A stretch of 64,000 nucleotides of DNA from Virgibacillus ndiopensis (GTDB lineage Bacteria > Bacillota > Bacilli > Bacillales > Amphibacillaceae), in NCBI RefSeq assembly GCF_900187325.1, contig NZ_FZMZ01000006.1, forward strand, positions 1,302,001 through 1,366,000, written 5' to 3'. Positions 17,919-26,087 of the stretch are shown here, in pieces. Made by a program: the position numbers and the translations under genes. A model generated the notes under the pieces. It was given only the letters and a program-made list of their open reading frames with translations, was not told the origin of the DNA and ran no database searches. Positions within the stretch are counted from its first letter, which is position 1. Every line of letters starts with the position of its first letter.

Positions 17919-19126
17919 TGTGGCAAAAGGAATTCGGCTTAACTAATGACAAAAACTACGATTACTTACTTGCTGCGATTGTTGTATTGGTTGTAATTGG
18001 GTTTATATTTAGAAAACCGATATTATTTATTGTAGTAGGATTGTTTACTGCCTATCTGTTACTAAATAAATTTTATGATAAGCGAATCGGGGAGAAATTA
18101 TTTCTTGAAAATCAACACCAGGTTGTAAGAATGTTTCCAGGAGACGAGACAGTGATGACGTTTGAATTTCAAAACCATTCTATGTTTCCGATTCTTAATG
18201 GTGAATTTCAGTTCCAAACTGAACAGGCTATTGTAGCAACTAACTATGTTGAGTCATCAAGCAAATATTGGAACCAGTTTACGTTACCATTGTCAGTAGT
18301 TGGTAAAGGGAAAGTTACTGTAACATTACCAATCAAAGCTAAACAACGTGGTACATCAAAAATAAAAAATATAAATTATAGATTTCCACACTTGTTCAAC
18401 TTTGATTCCGTAACATTAAAGTATAATCCATTTTTTTATATGGAATATGTCGTGTATCCAAAGCCGATTCAAGTGAAAGGGATAGAATCAATTTCCCATG
18501 TCACAGCAGGCTCACAACGAACGAATTTTTCACCATTTGAAGATGTGCAGAGTCCACGCGGAACGAGAGATTATAGTTATAGTGATCCCTTCCATCGAGT
18601 TAATTGGAAAGCCTCTGCCAAAACACAAGAATTGCAAACGAATGTTTTTGACAAGGTAGTTGATATGTCATATGTTTTTATCGTTAATCTCAGTACACAG
18701 CACAGTTTAAACATGTTAAATAAAGAATTGGAAAAGTTGTTATCGTACACTGCCTATCTATGTCAATACGCTACTGAAAAAGGCTATCCCTTTGAACTGG
18801 TTATAAATGCTAGAGTACCAGGGAAAACGCCTTATATGGTTTTGCCGGATGGGGAAGGGAAAACCCATTATGTTCATGCGCTTGAAATACTAGCGCGTAT
18901 TCGTTCGCAATCGATGATTGTTCCACTTAATCAAATGCTGCACCGCGTGGGGCAAAAATTTTATAAACCAAAAACGATCGTTTTAATTGGACAGATTCCT
19001 AAAGAAGCAGATCAAATTATCGACAAATGGAAGCAAACGCAAAAGAATATTTTTCATATTGAGTCCTTGGAAAAGGAAGCACATCTGAAACGTTGGGTAA
19101 AGGACGCGATTTATCATGCAAACTAA
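17915..19126 (+). CDS. DUF58 domain protein
   Basis: A 403-residue protein with two adjacent N-terminal transmembrane helices (about residues 17-50). A beta-rich region follows, then the DUF58 core with the motif SPRGTRDYSYSDPFHRVNWKASAKTQEL near residues 210-240. DUF58 proteins are von Willebrand A-like partners of MoxR ATPases. The ATG at 17915 overlaps the moxR stop (ATGATG), and the ATG at 17918 is an equal choice. Translational coupling to both neighbours indicates one complex. The cellular role is unknown. Confidence 0.88.
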   Translation: MMWQKEFGLTNDKNYDYLLAAIVVLVVIGFIFRKPILFIVVGLFTAYLLLNKFYDKRIGEKLFLENQHQVVRMFPGDETVMTFEFQNHSMFPILNGEFQFQTEQAIVATNYVESSSKYWNQFTLPLSVVGKGKVTVTLPIKAKQRGTSKIKNINYRFPHLFNFDSVTLKYNPFFYMEYVVYPKPIQVKGIESISHVTAGSQRTNFSPFEDVQSPRGTRDYSYSDPFHRVNWKASAKTQELQTNVFDKVVDMSYVFIVNLSTQHSLNMLNKELEKLLSYTAYLCQYATEKGYPFELVINARVPGKTPYMVLPDGEGKTHYVHALEILARIRSQSMIVPLNQMLHRVGQKFYKPKTIVLIGQIPKEADQIIDKWKQTQKNIFHIESLEKEAHLKRWVKDAIYHAN

Positions 19127-20309
19127 ACATCCAATCATTACATATGCCTATCATTTTTTGAGTGAGGCTATTCTTCTTTTCTTAATCTGTCTTCCAGTAA
19201 TGTATTTTCATTATAAATGGGTTCCATATGGAAGTTATTTCGCTATTTCATGTGGAATTTGCGTCGTATATTTGTTAGTTACCAAAATTAGCAATAGTTA
19301 TATGTGGTATATTATATCAGCACCTTTTTTGATGGTAATATTCTATATTAGTAATTACCCGGCTTTCATGAGTGTTGTATTTTCAGTTATATTAACATGG
19401 CGTTTTATTAATATTCGAAATGAAACAGTATTGAATCGGGAAATGGGTTATATAAAAATAACGTTAGTTTTGGCAACGGGGCTTATGCTATTAATTAATA
19501 ATTATCAGATTGTCCTCTTTGCATTTTTACAATTTTTATTTTTGATTGTTGGATATATTAGTAGTCATTTGACCGTTATTCACAAAGAGGAGAGAAAGCG
19601 GTTTGATAAGAAACTCTGGCTTTATATTAGCTTCATGTTGGTAACTGGATCAGTCATCATTTTTCTATTGTTTGATCCTGGTCGTAATTTATTTTTAAAA
19701 ATTGGTGAAGGGCTCAGCTATATTGCGGCAGTGGTTGCTAGTAAAGTAGCAGTGGTTTTTCAATATTTAGATTTTAATAAAGTACAATTGCCTGGGGATT
19801 CTTCACCGATGGGACAGCAGCAAAATCAGCTGAATGAATTGCAACAAGGCAGTAATACTTCATTAATAGAGAAGATCATGCCATACATGTATTGGGCAAT
19901 CGCCATTATCATAACCGGATTGGTAATTATTCTAGCAATTCGTTTCTTTAACAACAAATTTAGACGAATCGAGCAAGCAGATGTGAGTGATGCAATCGTT
20001 TATGGTGATTTGGATGATAAACCTAGGGACAATAGAAATTTCATAAATAAGATATTTGCATCTCAAAAGAAACCGAATCATCCAGTAAGAAAACTAGTCT
20101 ATCAATTTGAAAGAAAAGCGTCTAAAGGTGGGTATGGGAGAAATCCATTTGAAACAGTAGAGGATTGGCTAAAACGTATAGGGGTTGATGATAATCTAAC
20201 TGTGTATCAGAAAGTCAGATATGGTGAAAAAAAAGTTAGTGATCATGAAGTTAGCGTATTAAGGGATCAGCTACTTCGGGCTGAGGCTAAGTTAGATGAG
20301 AAGGTTTGA
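19116..20309 (+). CDS. Multi-spanning membrane protein with DUF4129-like C-terminus
   Basis: A 397-residue protein. About eight transmembrane segments lie in residues 10-215. A Gln/Ser-rich loop (around 225-250) and another helix at about 255-277 follow, then a cytoplasmic tail with LVYQFERKASKGGYGRNPFE and DWLKRIG, resembling the DUF4129 end of TgpA-type proteins. MoxR-DUF58 operons typically end with a ~700-residue transglutaminase-like membrane protein. Here the central extracytoplasmic transglutaminase domain appears to be missing, and no Cys-His-Asp triad is visible. It overlaps the DUF58 gene by 11 bases. The ykkCD promoter starts in its stop codon. Confidence 0.75.
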   Translation: MQTKHPIITYAYHFLSEAILLFLICLPVMYFHYKWVPYGSYFAISCGICVVYLLVTKISNSYMWYIISAPFLMVIFYISNYPAFMSVVFSVILTWRFINIRNETVLNREMGYIKITLVLATGLMLLINNYQIVLFAFLQFLFLIVGYISSHLTVIHKEERKRFDKKLWLYISFMLVTGSVIIFLLFDPGRNLFLKIGEGLSYIAAVVASKVAVVFQYLDFNKVQLPGDSSPMGQQQNQLNELQQGSNTSLIEKIMPYMYWAIAIIITGLVIILAIRFFNNKFRRIEQADVSDAIVYGDLDDKPRDNRNFINKIFASQKKPNHPVRKLVYQFERKASKGGYGRNPFETVEDWLKRIGVDDNLTVYQKVRYGEKKVSDHEVSVLRDQLLRAEAKLDEKV

Positions 20310-20334
20310 CATTTTCATCAACTGTTTCTATACT
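20306..20334 (+). promoter_or_regulatory. Sigma-A promoter of ykkCD
   Basis: TTGACA (20306-20311), 17 bp, TATACT (20329-20334). The -35 overlaps the TGA stop of the preceding gene. The start point would be close to 20341, just before the guanidine aptamer. Confidence 0.85.
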
Positions 20335-20349
20335 TTAAAATAATAAAAG

Positions 20350-20470
20350 TTTTCTAGGGTTCCGCAATGTTATTTATTGGTCTGGTCCAAGAGAAAACGC
20401 ACGTTTGTGTACACGGAGGGACAAAAGCCCGGGAGGATATCGATGTCAGATATCGTTCCGGGCTTTTATT
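20350..20470 (+). ncRNA. Guanidine-I riboswitch (ykkC motif)
   Basis: All conserved blocks of the ykkC RNA are present in order: TTCTAGGGTTCCG (20351-20363), GGTCTGGTCCAAGAGAAAACG (20379-20399), ACACGGAGGGACAAAAGCCC (20411-20430) and CGGGAGG. The final aptamer segment AAGCCCGGGA... overlaps a terminator whose 3' arm is GATATCGTTCCGGGCTTTTA (20449-20468). Guanidinium binding should prevent the terminator and switch the exporter on. The downstream genes are the classic ykkCD exporter pair. Confidence 0.95.
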
Positions 20471-20496
20471 TGGATAATTATAGAGGTGCTAATAAT

Positions 20497-20838
20497 ATGA
20501 AACGAGATTGGAATTTAGTATTTATTGCAGGGTTATTTGAAATAGGCTGGGTAGTTGGTTTAAAGCACGCATACAATATTGGAACGTGGGTTCTAACTGC
20601 AATTGCTATTTACATGAGTATGCATTTATTAATTGTAGCTACCAAAAGGCTTCCAGTAGGTACGACATACGCGGTGTTTACCGGTATTGGAACTGCTGGA
20701 ACAGTTATTTTTGAAATTGCTGTATTTGGAGAGCCATTCAAACTGATGAAGGTATTTTTAATCCTACTGTTACTGTATGGTGTAATCGGCCTTAAAACAA
20801 TTACAATAGAAACAACCGATGAAGGAGAGAATGCATAA
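20497..20838 (+). CDS. ykkC: Guanidinium exporter subunit, SMR family (YkkC)
   Basis: A 113-residue, four-helix small multidrug resistance protein. The active-site glutamate is in IAGLFEIGWVVGLKHA (TM1), and LPVGTTYAVFTGIGTAGTV is the SMR signature. It pairs with YkkD as an antiparallel heterodimer that exports guanidinium in exchange for protons. The open frame extends further upstream through the riboswitch, but the ATG at 20497 is the only start that gives a YkkC-like N-terminus. Its ribosome site is AGAGGTG. The stop overlaps the ykkD start by one base. Confidence 0.93.
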   Translation: MKRDWNLVFIAGLFEIGWVVGLKHAYNIGTWVLTAIAIYMSMHLLIVATKRLPVGTTYAVFTGIGTAGTVIFEIAVFGEPFKLMKVFLILLLLYGVIGLKTITIETTDEGENA

Positions 20839-21152
20839 TGGCTTGGATTTATCTAATCATTGCTGGTGTGGGCGAGGTAGTAGGTGTATTAGGAATAAAT
20901 CAAGTAAATCAGAAAAAAAACACGAGTTCGTTTCTAGTATTGTTTGGCGGGTTTTTGTTAAGTTTTGTATTCCTATCCATTGCCATGGAAACCATTCCGA
21001 TGAGTACTGCTTATGCAGTTTGGACTGGAATTGGAACTGTTGGTAGTGCACTAGTTGGAATGTTTGTTTTTGGGGAATCGAAGAATTGGCGAAGGATCTT
21101 ATTTATCAGCATGATTTTGTTGTCGGCAGTTGGTTTAAAGTTAATCTCCTAA
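20838..21152 (+). CDS. ykkD: Guanidinium exporter subunit, SMR family (YkkD)
   Basis: A 104-residue, four-helix SMR protein with the conserved glutamate in IAGVGEVVGVLGINQ and the signature MSTAYAVWTGIGTVGSALVG. It closely follows the YkkD pattern (AMETIPMSTAYAVWTGIGT). It is needed together with YkkC. Translation is coupled by the one-base overlap (TAATG), and GAAGGAGAG lies within the end of ykkC. Confidence 0.93.
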   Translation: MAWIYLIIAGVGEVVGVLGINQVNQKKNTSSFLVLFGGFLLSFVFLSIAMETIPMSTAYAVWTGIGTVGSALVGMFVFGESKNWRRILFISMILLSAVGLKLIS

Positions 21153-21220
21153 ACGATGTTTATCATATGATAATATCGGCTACACATTACTAAAATAGTA
21201 AAAAAGGAGTGCCGATATTA

Positions 21221-22024
21221 ATGGATTTACATGAACAAATCAAAAAGCTGGAAAAGGTACGAAAAGATAATACGAATAAAGTTTTAACGATGTATTTGAA
21301 TACAGATCCCTCTGATCCCGAGCAACAAGGTGGGGAATGGAAAATCCATTTTAAAAATGGAATGCGCAATTTTGAACAATATCTGGAAGAAGATAATAAT
21401 AAAGAGGAATTAAAAAATTTTCAACAAGTTAGACAAAAGGTAGAAAAATTTGTTCGCGGCAATGAACAAAATTTTCGAAAAGGAATTGTTCTGTTTGCCA
21501 CAGCTGATGAAGATATTTGGTTCGCCTACCGTGTACAAATGCGAGTAAAAACAGAATTTTATTGGCAGGAGACACCAAAATTAGAACAATTAAAGGCTAT
21601 GTATGAGGCATTTCCAAAATCAGGTGTTATACTCGTTCAGCAGGATCATGTTAAAGTTATAGAAGCGGAGTTAGGTGAAATACAGGATACTACACATTAT
21701 AATCTGGATATAGACACGGATAAGTGGCGTCAATTTGCCGGACCACATAAAGCGGATGCTTCAATGGGAAAAGGTGGGAAAGGTTTGCAGCAAGATAATT
21801 TCAAAGACCGCTATGAGGCGAATAAACATAGATGGTATAAAAGTATTGCGCCAAAACTGGACAAATTAGCAAAGGATCATGAATGGGAAAAAATTTATGT
21901 TGTTGGAGAAGCGGATGCATCACATAATGTGGAAGCACAAATGAACAAGTCTGTTGATAATGTAATTCAGAAGAATATGCTGGATCATGAAGAATCAAGA
22001 GTACTTGAAGAAGTATTTGCTTAA
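21221..22024 (+). CDS. VLRF1/aeRF1-like release-factor domain protein
   Basis: A 267-residue soluble protein with no signal or membrane segment. I recall this sequence type being annotated as VLRF1 family aeRF1-type release factor, a bacterial relative of eRF1/Vms1. The features agree only in general: an N-terminal strand-rich part (VLTMYLNTDPSD, GIVLFATADEDIWFAY) and a C-terminal part with KIYVVGEADASHNV. A GGQ-type loop may be replaced by a glycine-rich GKGGKGLQQDN stretch near residues 190-200. The ATG at 21221 is chosen over a GTG at 21209 that lies inside the AAAAAGGAGT ribosome site. Monocistronic. Confidence 0.65.
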   Translation: MDLHEQIKKLEKVRKDNTNKVLTMYLNTDPSDPEQQGGEWKIHFKNGMRNFEQYLEEDNNKEELKNFQQVRQKVEKFVRGNEQNFRKGIVLFATADEDIWFAYRVQMRVKTEFYWQETPKLEQLKAMYEAFPKSGVILVQQDHVKVIEAELGEIQDTTHYNLDIDTDKWRQFAGPHKADASMGKGGKGLQQDNFKDRYEANKHRWYKSIAPKLDKLAKDHEWEKIYVVGEADASHNVEAQMNKSVDNVIQKNMLDHEESRVLEEVFA

Positions 22025-22061
22025 ATAAGAGAGTTGGGCAATGATCCAACTCTCTTATTTA
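22025..22061. terminator. Bidirectional terminator
   Basis: AATAAGAGAGTTGG pairs with CCAACTCTCTTATT around an 8-base loop. It separates the convergent VLRF1-like gene and the crcB end of the zinc operon. Confidence 0.9.
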
Positions 22062-22403
22062 CATTACAACTAATGTGGTATATACAAAAAACAATGAAAC
22101 AACTAGAGAACTAGCAATATATCCAGTAGCAACTCCATATCTTTTATCAAAAATAAGCTGTAATGTTTCATTCCCAAAAGTAGAAAAAGTCGTATAGGCA
22201 CCACAAAATCCAATACCGCTTAATAGCCAAACTATTTCTGATAATTGATTCGTTATATGAAAATGTACCGTTATACCTAATAGAATAGAACCGGTTATAT
22301 TAGCAATCCATGTGCCAAACAGATGTTTTTTAGCTTTAACTGAAATATAAAAACGAAGCATACTACCGAAAAATCCACCTATAGCCACGAAGAGAAAACT
22401 CAT
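22059..22403 (-). CDS. crcB: Fluoride channel CrcB/Fluc, second copy
   Basis: A 114-residue, four-helix Fluc fluoride channel. It has the N-terminal GGFFGSMLRFYIS motif, the asparagine in GTWIANITGSILLG, GFCGAYTTFSTFGNE near residue 70 (the conserved phenylalanine/threonine motif) and a Gly-rich TM1. Paired crcB genes usually make a heterodimer with opposite topology. It overlaps the other crcB by 4 bases (ATGA). It is the last gene of the zur-linked operon. Confidence 0.9.
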   Translation of the reverse strand: MSFLFVAIGGFFGSMLRFYISVKAKKHLFGTWIANITGSILLGITVHFHITNQLSEIVWLLSGIGFCGAYTTFSTFGNETLQLIFDKRYGVATGYIASSLVVSLFFVYTTLVVM

Positions 22404-22795
22404 GACAGAACCTCTCTTCCCCTAGCAGACATAAAACCGAGATAACAAAATCCAAGTCCACCGAAAATACTAAGTACTATATATAGAATAGAGAGGTAAT
22501 GATTTGTTTGCCATAGTTCAACTGTTTCAACGGCAAATGTGGAAAAGGTTGTGAACGCTCCAATCATTCCAGTCCCCAGTGCAGCGAACATTTCAGGGGA
22601 TAGTTTTTGATTTATCAGTCCTTTGTTCAATACAAAGCTTAACAAAAAGCAACCAATTAAATTCGTAATCAACGTTGCGTAAGGGAATACTTCACTTGCT
22701 TGGAATAAAAGTGAAATAACATACCTACCAATAGCTCCAATCATTCCACCTATCCCAACTGCAATATAAAGTTTAAAGGAATGGAGATTACTCAT
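22400..22795 (-). CDS. crcB: Fluoride channel CrcB/Fluc, first copy
   Basis: A 131-residue Fluc channel protein with GIGGMIGAIGRYVISLL, LITNLIGCFLLSF and GMIGAFTTFSTFAVE. Two earlier in-frame ATGs (22816, 22807) lie inside zur. The ATG at 22795 overlaps the zur TGA as ATGA, which gives coupling and a normal-length protein starting MSNLHSFKLYIAVG. Fluoride export is the only well-established family function. No fluoride riboswitch precedes it. Confidence 0.9.
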   Translation of the reverse strand: MSNLHSFKLYIAVGIGGMIGAIGRYVISLLFQASEVFPYATLITNLIGCFLLSFVLNKGLINQKLSPEMFAALGTGMIGAFTTFSTFAVETVELWQTNHYLSILYIVLSIFGGLGFCYLGFMSARGREVLS

Positions 22796-23205
22796 ACGGT
22801 TTGACATGCTGGACATACCCCGTAAATTTCAAACTTATGACCTTCTATATCATAATTTGCTAACTCACTTACTACTTCTTCCATTGGACATACATCAATT
22901 TCTTTAGTTTTACCACAATCTTTACAGATAAAATGATGATGATGGTGATGTGTACAATTCATTCGAAATAGTTTTTCTCCATTTAATTCAGTTGTTTCTA
23001 AAATACCTACTTCATTATATAAATGTAAATTTCGGTATACTGTGTCAAAACTTATACCTTCGTAAGTCGTTTCTAAATGCTGAATAAGATCCTTTGCTGT
23101 ACGGTAACCATCAGCTTGCTCAAAAAAAGTAAGAATATCTTTTCGTTTTCCAGTTGTTTTGTATCCTTTTTCCTTCAAAAGATCGATAGCTTCATTTATA
23201 TTCAC
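22792..23205 (-). CDS. zur: Zur, zinc-responsive Fur-family repressor
   Basis: A 137-residue Fur-family regulator. The winged helix occupies residues about 1-80 (GYKTTGKRKDILTFF, GISFDTVYRNLHLYNEVG). The metal-binding and dimerisation half has two CxxC pairs, CKDC and CPAC, for structural zinc. A run of six consecutive histidines in CTHHHHHHFICKDC sits where the regulatory site lies. Assignment to Zur rather than Fur/PerR rests on the operon (znuACB) and the two Zur boxes. It overlaps znuB upstream and crcB downstream by 4 bases each. Confidence 0.92.
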   Translation of the reverse strand: MNINEAIDLLKEKGYKTTGKRKDILTFFEQADGYRTAKDLIQHLETTYEGISFDTVYRNLHLYNEVGILETTELNGEKLFRMNCTHHHHHHFICKDCGKTKEIDVCPMEEVVSELANYDIEGHKFEIYGVCPACQTV

Positions 23206-24056
23206 GCTGATTCCCTCTCTCTTTTTGAATTAAAAGTAAGACGCTTTGCACTTATTGAAAGTAATAAAATAATAATTGAAACAAGTACAATTGTTCCTCC
23301 AGGTGGTATATTAAAATAATAACCTGAGAATAATCCGAGAATAACAGAAGATTCTCCAAAAATAACAGATAAAATAATTGTTTGTTTAAAACCTCTTGCC
23401 AATCTCATGGCAGAGGCGACTGGCAATGTCATTAATGCAGATACGAGCAACACACCAACAATTCTAATGGATGCGGCGATAACCAATGCGGTCAGTATGA
23501 TAAATAATAAATGGATTCGTTTTGCATGAATCCCTGAAACTTTTGCATGTTCTTCATCAAAAGACAATGTAAATAATTCTTTATAAAATAGAACGATAAT
23601 GATTATAACAAAAATTGAAATCCCTACTATTGACAAAAAGTCCTTTTGACTCACTGCCGAAACGGAACCAAATAAAAAGTTGAAAAGCTCCGTGTTAAAT
23701 CCATCAGCAAGGGAAATGAAAATAAGACTTAACCCAACCCCCCCAGATAAAATAATAGGTATCGCAAGCTCCTCATATGCTTTATAAACGCTTCTAAGCT
23801 TCTCAATAAATATTGACCCAATGACGGAAAAAATCATACCACCATATAGTGGCGTGATGATTGTCGTGGCAAATTTTTTCTCTAACAGTAATCCGAATGC
23901 TATACCACCAAGTGTAACATGAGATAATGCATCCGCTATTAAGGACAAGCGTCGTACAACAATAAACGTTCCTAGTAGTGGAGCGATTACACCAATTAGT
24001 AGACCGGTTAAAAATGTATTTCTAAGAAAATCATATTCTAAAATATCTGATAGCAT
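23202..24056 (-). CDS. znuB: Zinc ABC transporter permease ZnuB/AdcB
   Basis: A 284-residue ABC-3 family membrane subunit with about eight transmembrane helices. Family features include GVIAPLLGTFIVVRRLSLIADALSHVTLGG near residues 22-50 and VSALMTLPVASAMRLARGFK near residue 210. It forms the Zn2+ channel with the ZnuC ATPase and the ZnuA binding protein. The start ATG at 24056 is preceded by GGAGG. The 4-base overlap with zur indicates one operon. Confidence 0.93.
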   Translation of the reverse strand: MLSDILEYDFLRNTFLTGLLIGVIAPLLGTFIVVRRLSLIADALSHVTLGGIAFGLLLEKKFATTIITPLYGGMIFSVIGSIFIEKLRSVYKAYEELAIPIILSGGVGLSLIFISLADGFNTELFNFLFGSVSAVSQKDFLSIVGISIFVIIIIVLFYKELFTLSFDEEHAKVSGIHAKRIHLLFIILTALVIAASIRIVGVLLVSALMTLPVASAMRLARGFKQTIILSVIFGESSVILGLFSGYYFNIPPGGTIVLVSIIILLLSISAKRLTFNSKRERESA

Positions 24057-24073
24057 AGCTGTTTTCCTCCAAC

Positions 24074-24829
24074 TTAATGATCATGTGAAACGATGCTTAC
24101 CGCATGCCCGTAAATTTGTGATAAGTCACGATTTGTCAATGAAGTATATTCTTTCGGATCTCCGTGAAAATGCAACGTTCTATTTAAACAGACAATATCG
24201 GTAGCATGTTCCGTTATGATACCAGTATCATGTGTAACAAGTAATAATGTAATGTTTTGTTTATTGTTTAATTGATGTAATAATTTATAAAACCGTTGTA
24301 CATTGTCATTATCTACACCAACAGTTGGCTCGTCTAGTATGAGCAGTTTAGGATTATTAACCAACGATCTGGCGATAAAAACTCGTTGCTGTTGTCCGCC
24401 GGATAAATTTCCGATGTTTTGATGAGCATATTCACTCATACCTACTTGGTCAATTGCTTGTGAAATTTTTTCCTTATGGTGTTTTGTTAAAAATTTTAAA
24501 TACCCAACTTTGGCAGTTAACCCCATTGATACTACTTCGAATACTGTTGCAGGAAAGCCTTTGTTAAAAGTATTGGACTTTTGTGATACGAAGCCAATTT
24601 GGTTCCATTCCTTAAACTTGTCAATCGATTTATCGAAAAGGGATATGGAACCATGATCAGGTTTCTGGAGTCCTAAAATTAATCTAATAAGAGTAGTTTT
24701 ACCTCCGCCATTAGGTCCGACTAATCCCATAAAAGCTCCACGTGGTATTTCAAAGTTTATATTCGTTAAGACTTCTTTATATTCATAGGCATAGTGTATT
24801 TGCTTCATTGTGACAATGGATTCAGTCAT
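24074..24829 (-). CDS. znuC: Zinc ABC transporter ATP-binding protein ZnuC/AdcC
   Basis: A 251-residue ATPase. Walker A is GPNGGGKTT near residue 38, the signature is LSGGQQQRVFIARSLV and Walker B is LLILDEPTVGVD. The H-loop histidine is in LLVTHDTG. It resembles the manganese/zinc family. It lies 13 bases from znuA on one side and 17 from znuB on the other. It powers zinc uptake. Confidence 0.94.
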   Translation of the reverse strand: MTESIVTMKQIHYAYEYKEVLTNINFEIPRGAFMGLVGPNGGGKTTLIRLILGLQKPDHGSISLFDKSIDKFKEWNQIGFVSQKSNTFNKGFPATVFEVVSMGLTAKVGYLKFLTKHHKEKISQAIDQVGMSEYAHQNIGNLSGGQQQRVFIARSLVNNPKLLILDEPTVGVDNDNVQRFYKLLHQLNNKQNITLLLVTHDTGIITEHATDIVCLNRTLHFHGDPKEYTSLTNRDLSQIYGHAVSIVSHDH

Positions 24830-24842
24830 TGATTACACCTCT

Positions 24843-25772
24843 TTACTCGGTTGCTTTATCAAGTACTTTTAAATTCTGTTTCATTAAGGACAGATAATCC
24901 TCTTCATTTTTAATATCATCATCGGTTAATACAGAAAGGTTATGAATATACAATGCTTCAGCATTTATTTGTTCCTGAATGACTTTAGAAATTCGATCAG
25001 TCCCGTTTTGTTCAAATATTACATAGTTTATGTTTAGCTCTTTTGTCTCATCGATTATTTGTGTCAGTTCTTTTTGTGATGGTTCATCGCTTGATGTTAA
25101 ACCACTGATAGCAATTTGGTCTAATCCATAACGTTCTTCCCAGTACCCATATGCAGCGTGGGAAACAAGAATCTCTTTGTTATCTTTATTTTGTAAAGTT
25201 TTTTGATATTGCTTATCCAATGCTACTAGTTCATCTTTTAAAGTGACAAAGTTATCCGTATATTGCTCTGTCTTATCAGGATTTAATTCAATTAATTTGT
25301 CTTTAATCATTTCTGCCATATCAACCATGCGCAATGGATCAAGCCAAATATGCGGATCATGGTCACCATGATGGTGTCCGTCATCAGCATGTTCCTCTGA
25401 AAGTTCTTTTTCTGTGTGGAATAACTCTTCATTTTTACCTAATTCCATTAGTTCAACGTTCTCTGATTGTAATGCATCCGCAGCACTTTCTGCAAAGCCT
25501 TCCATACCAGCGCCCATATAAATAAATGCATCACTTGAAGCAATAGATGTCATTTCTTTCGTTGTCGGTTCGTACGTATGTGCATCAACACCAGGTGGAT
25601 AAATAGATTTTACGTTTAACGTATCGCCGCCAATTTGTTCTGCTATATACTGAATTGGATAAATTGATGTATAAATAGTTAATCCAGTATTGTTGTCTTC
25701 TGTGGAAGAACTGCAACCGGCAATAACAATCGTTAATAGAATAGATAGAAATAATATAACTGTTTTTTTCAA
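24843..25772 (-). CDS. znuA: Zinc-binding lipoprotein ZnuA/AdcA
   Basis: A 309-residue cluster A-I solute-binding lipoprotein. The signal peptide ends in the lipobox VIAGC (lipidated Cys20). A His/Asp-rich metal loop (EEHADDGHHHGDHDPHIWLD) lies near residues 133-152. Metal ligands of the family appear as VDAHTYEP, HIWLDP, LVSHAAYGY and the C-terminal half glutamate/aspartate. There is no C-terminal ZinT domain, so it is the short ZnuA form. First gene of the operon, behind the two Zur boxes. Confidence 0.94.
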   Translation of the reverse strand: MKKTVILFLSILLTIVIAGCSSSTEDNNTGLTIYTSIYPIQYIAEQIGGDTLNVKSIYPPGVDAHTYEPTTKEMTSIASSDAFIYMGAGMEGFAESAADALQSENVELMELGKNEELFHTEKELSEEHADDGHHHGDHDPHIWLDPLRMVDMAEMIKDKLIELNPDKTEQYTDNFVTLKDELVALDKQYQKTLQNKDNKEILVSHAAYGYWEERYGLDQIAISGLTSSDEPSQKELTQIIDETKELNINYVIFEQNGTDRISKVIQEQINAEALYIHNLSVLTDDDIKNEEDYLSLMKQNLKVLDKATE

Positions 25773-25809
25773 TGTATGGTCCCCCTCAAATGTGTAATCC
25801 TAAATTATA

Positions 25810-25830
25810 ATACCGTAATGATTACGATTT
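25810..25830. promoter_or_regulatory. Zur box 1
   Basis: The core CCGTAATGATTACG matches the B. subtilis Zur consensus (AAATCGTAATNATTACGATTT) closely, centred at 25820. A minus-strand TATAAT at 25804-25809 lies beside it, so bound Zur would cover the znuA promoter. Confidence 0.9.
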
Positions 25831-25832
25831 GT

Positions 25833-25853
25833 AAACAGTAATGATTACGATTA
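25833..25853. promoter_or_regulatory. Zur box 2
   Basis: AGTAATGATTACGATT is a second Zur-type palindrome centred at 25843, 23 bp from the first, so the two lie on about the same face of the helix. Cooperative binding is likely. Confidence 0.85.
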
Positions 25854-26012
25854 TGTTTTACTACTATAATTATTCATTATTTCTCTAACATATGTATGGT
25901 CGGTTTCAATACTATAATGGATGTGAATGAAGGTTAAACAGCGGTTGTTCTCGTTCTTGGAGACAAATGTCATAAACTTTAAAATTAGTTAAAATTTTTT
26001 CATTCGTTTGTA

Positions 26013-26041
26013 TTGCGAAATGTCAGAATTTAATTTATAAT
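26013..26041 (+). promoter_or_regulatory. Sigma-A promoter of the fad operon
   Basis: TTGCGA (26013-26018), 17 bp, TATAAT (26036-26041). It lies 87 bp before the fadN start codon. Confidence 0.8.
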
Positions 26042-26087
26042 ATGCATTAGATGGATAGGGAACTATCTTTTATTTTTCGCAACAAAA

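Noticed and set aside
20377-20496. N-terminal extension of YkkC through the riboswitch
   Set aside because: The open frame is accidental: it covers the guanidine aptamer and terminator, and the ATG at 20497 gives the normal family N-terminus.
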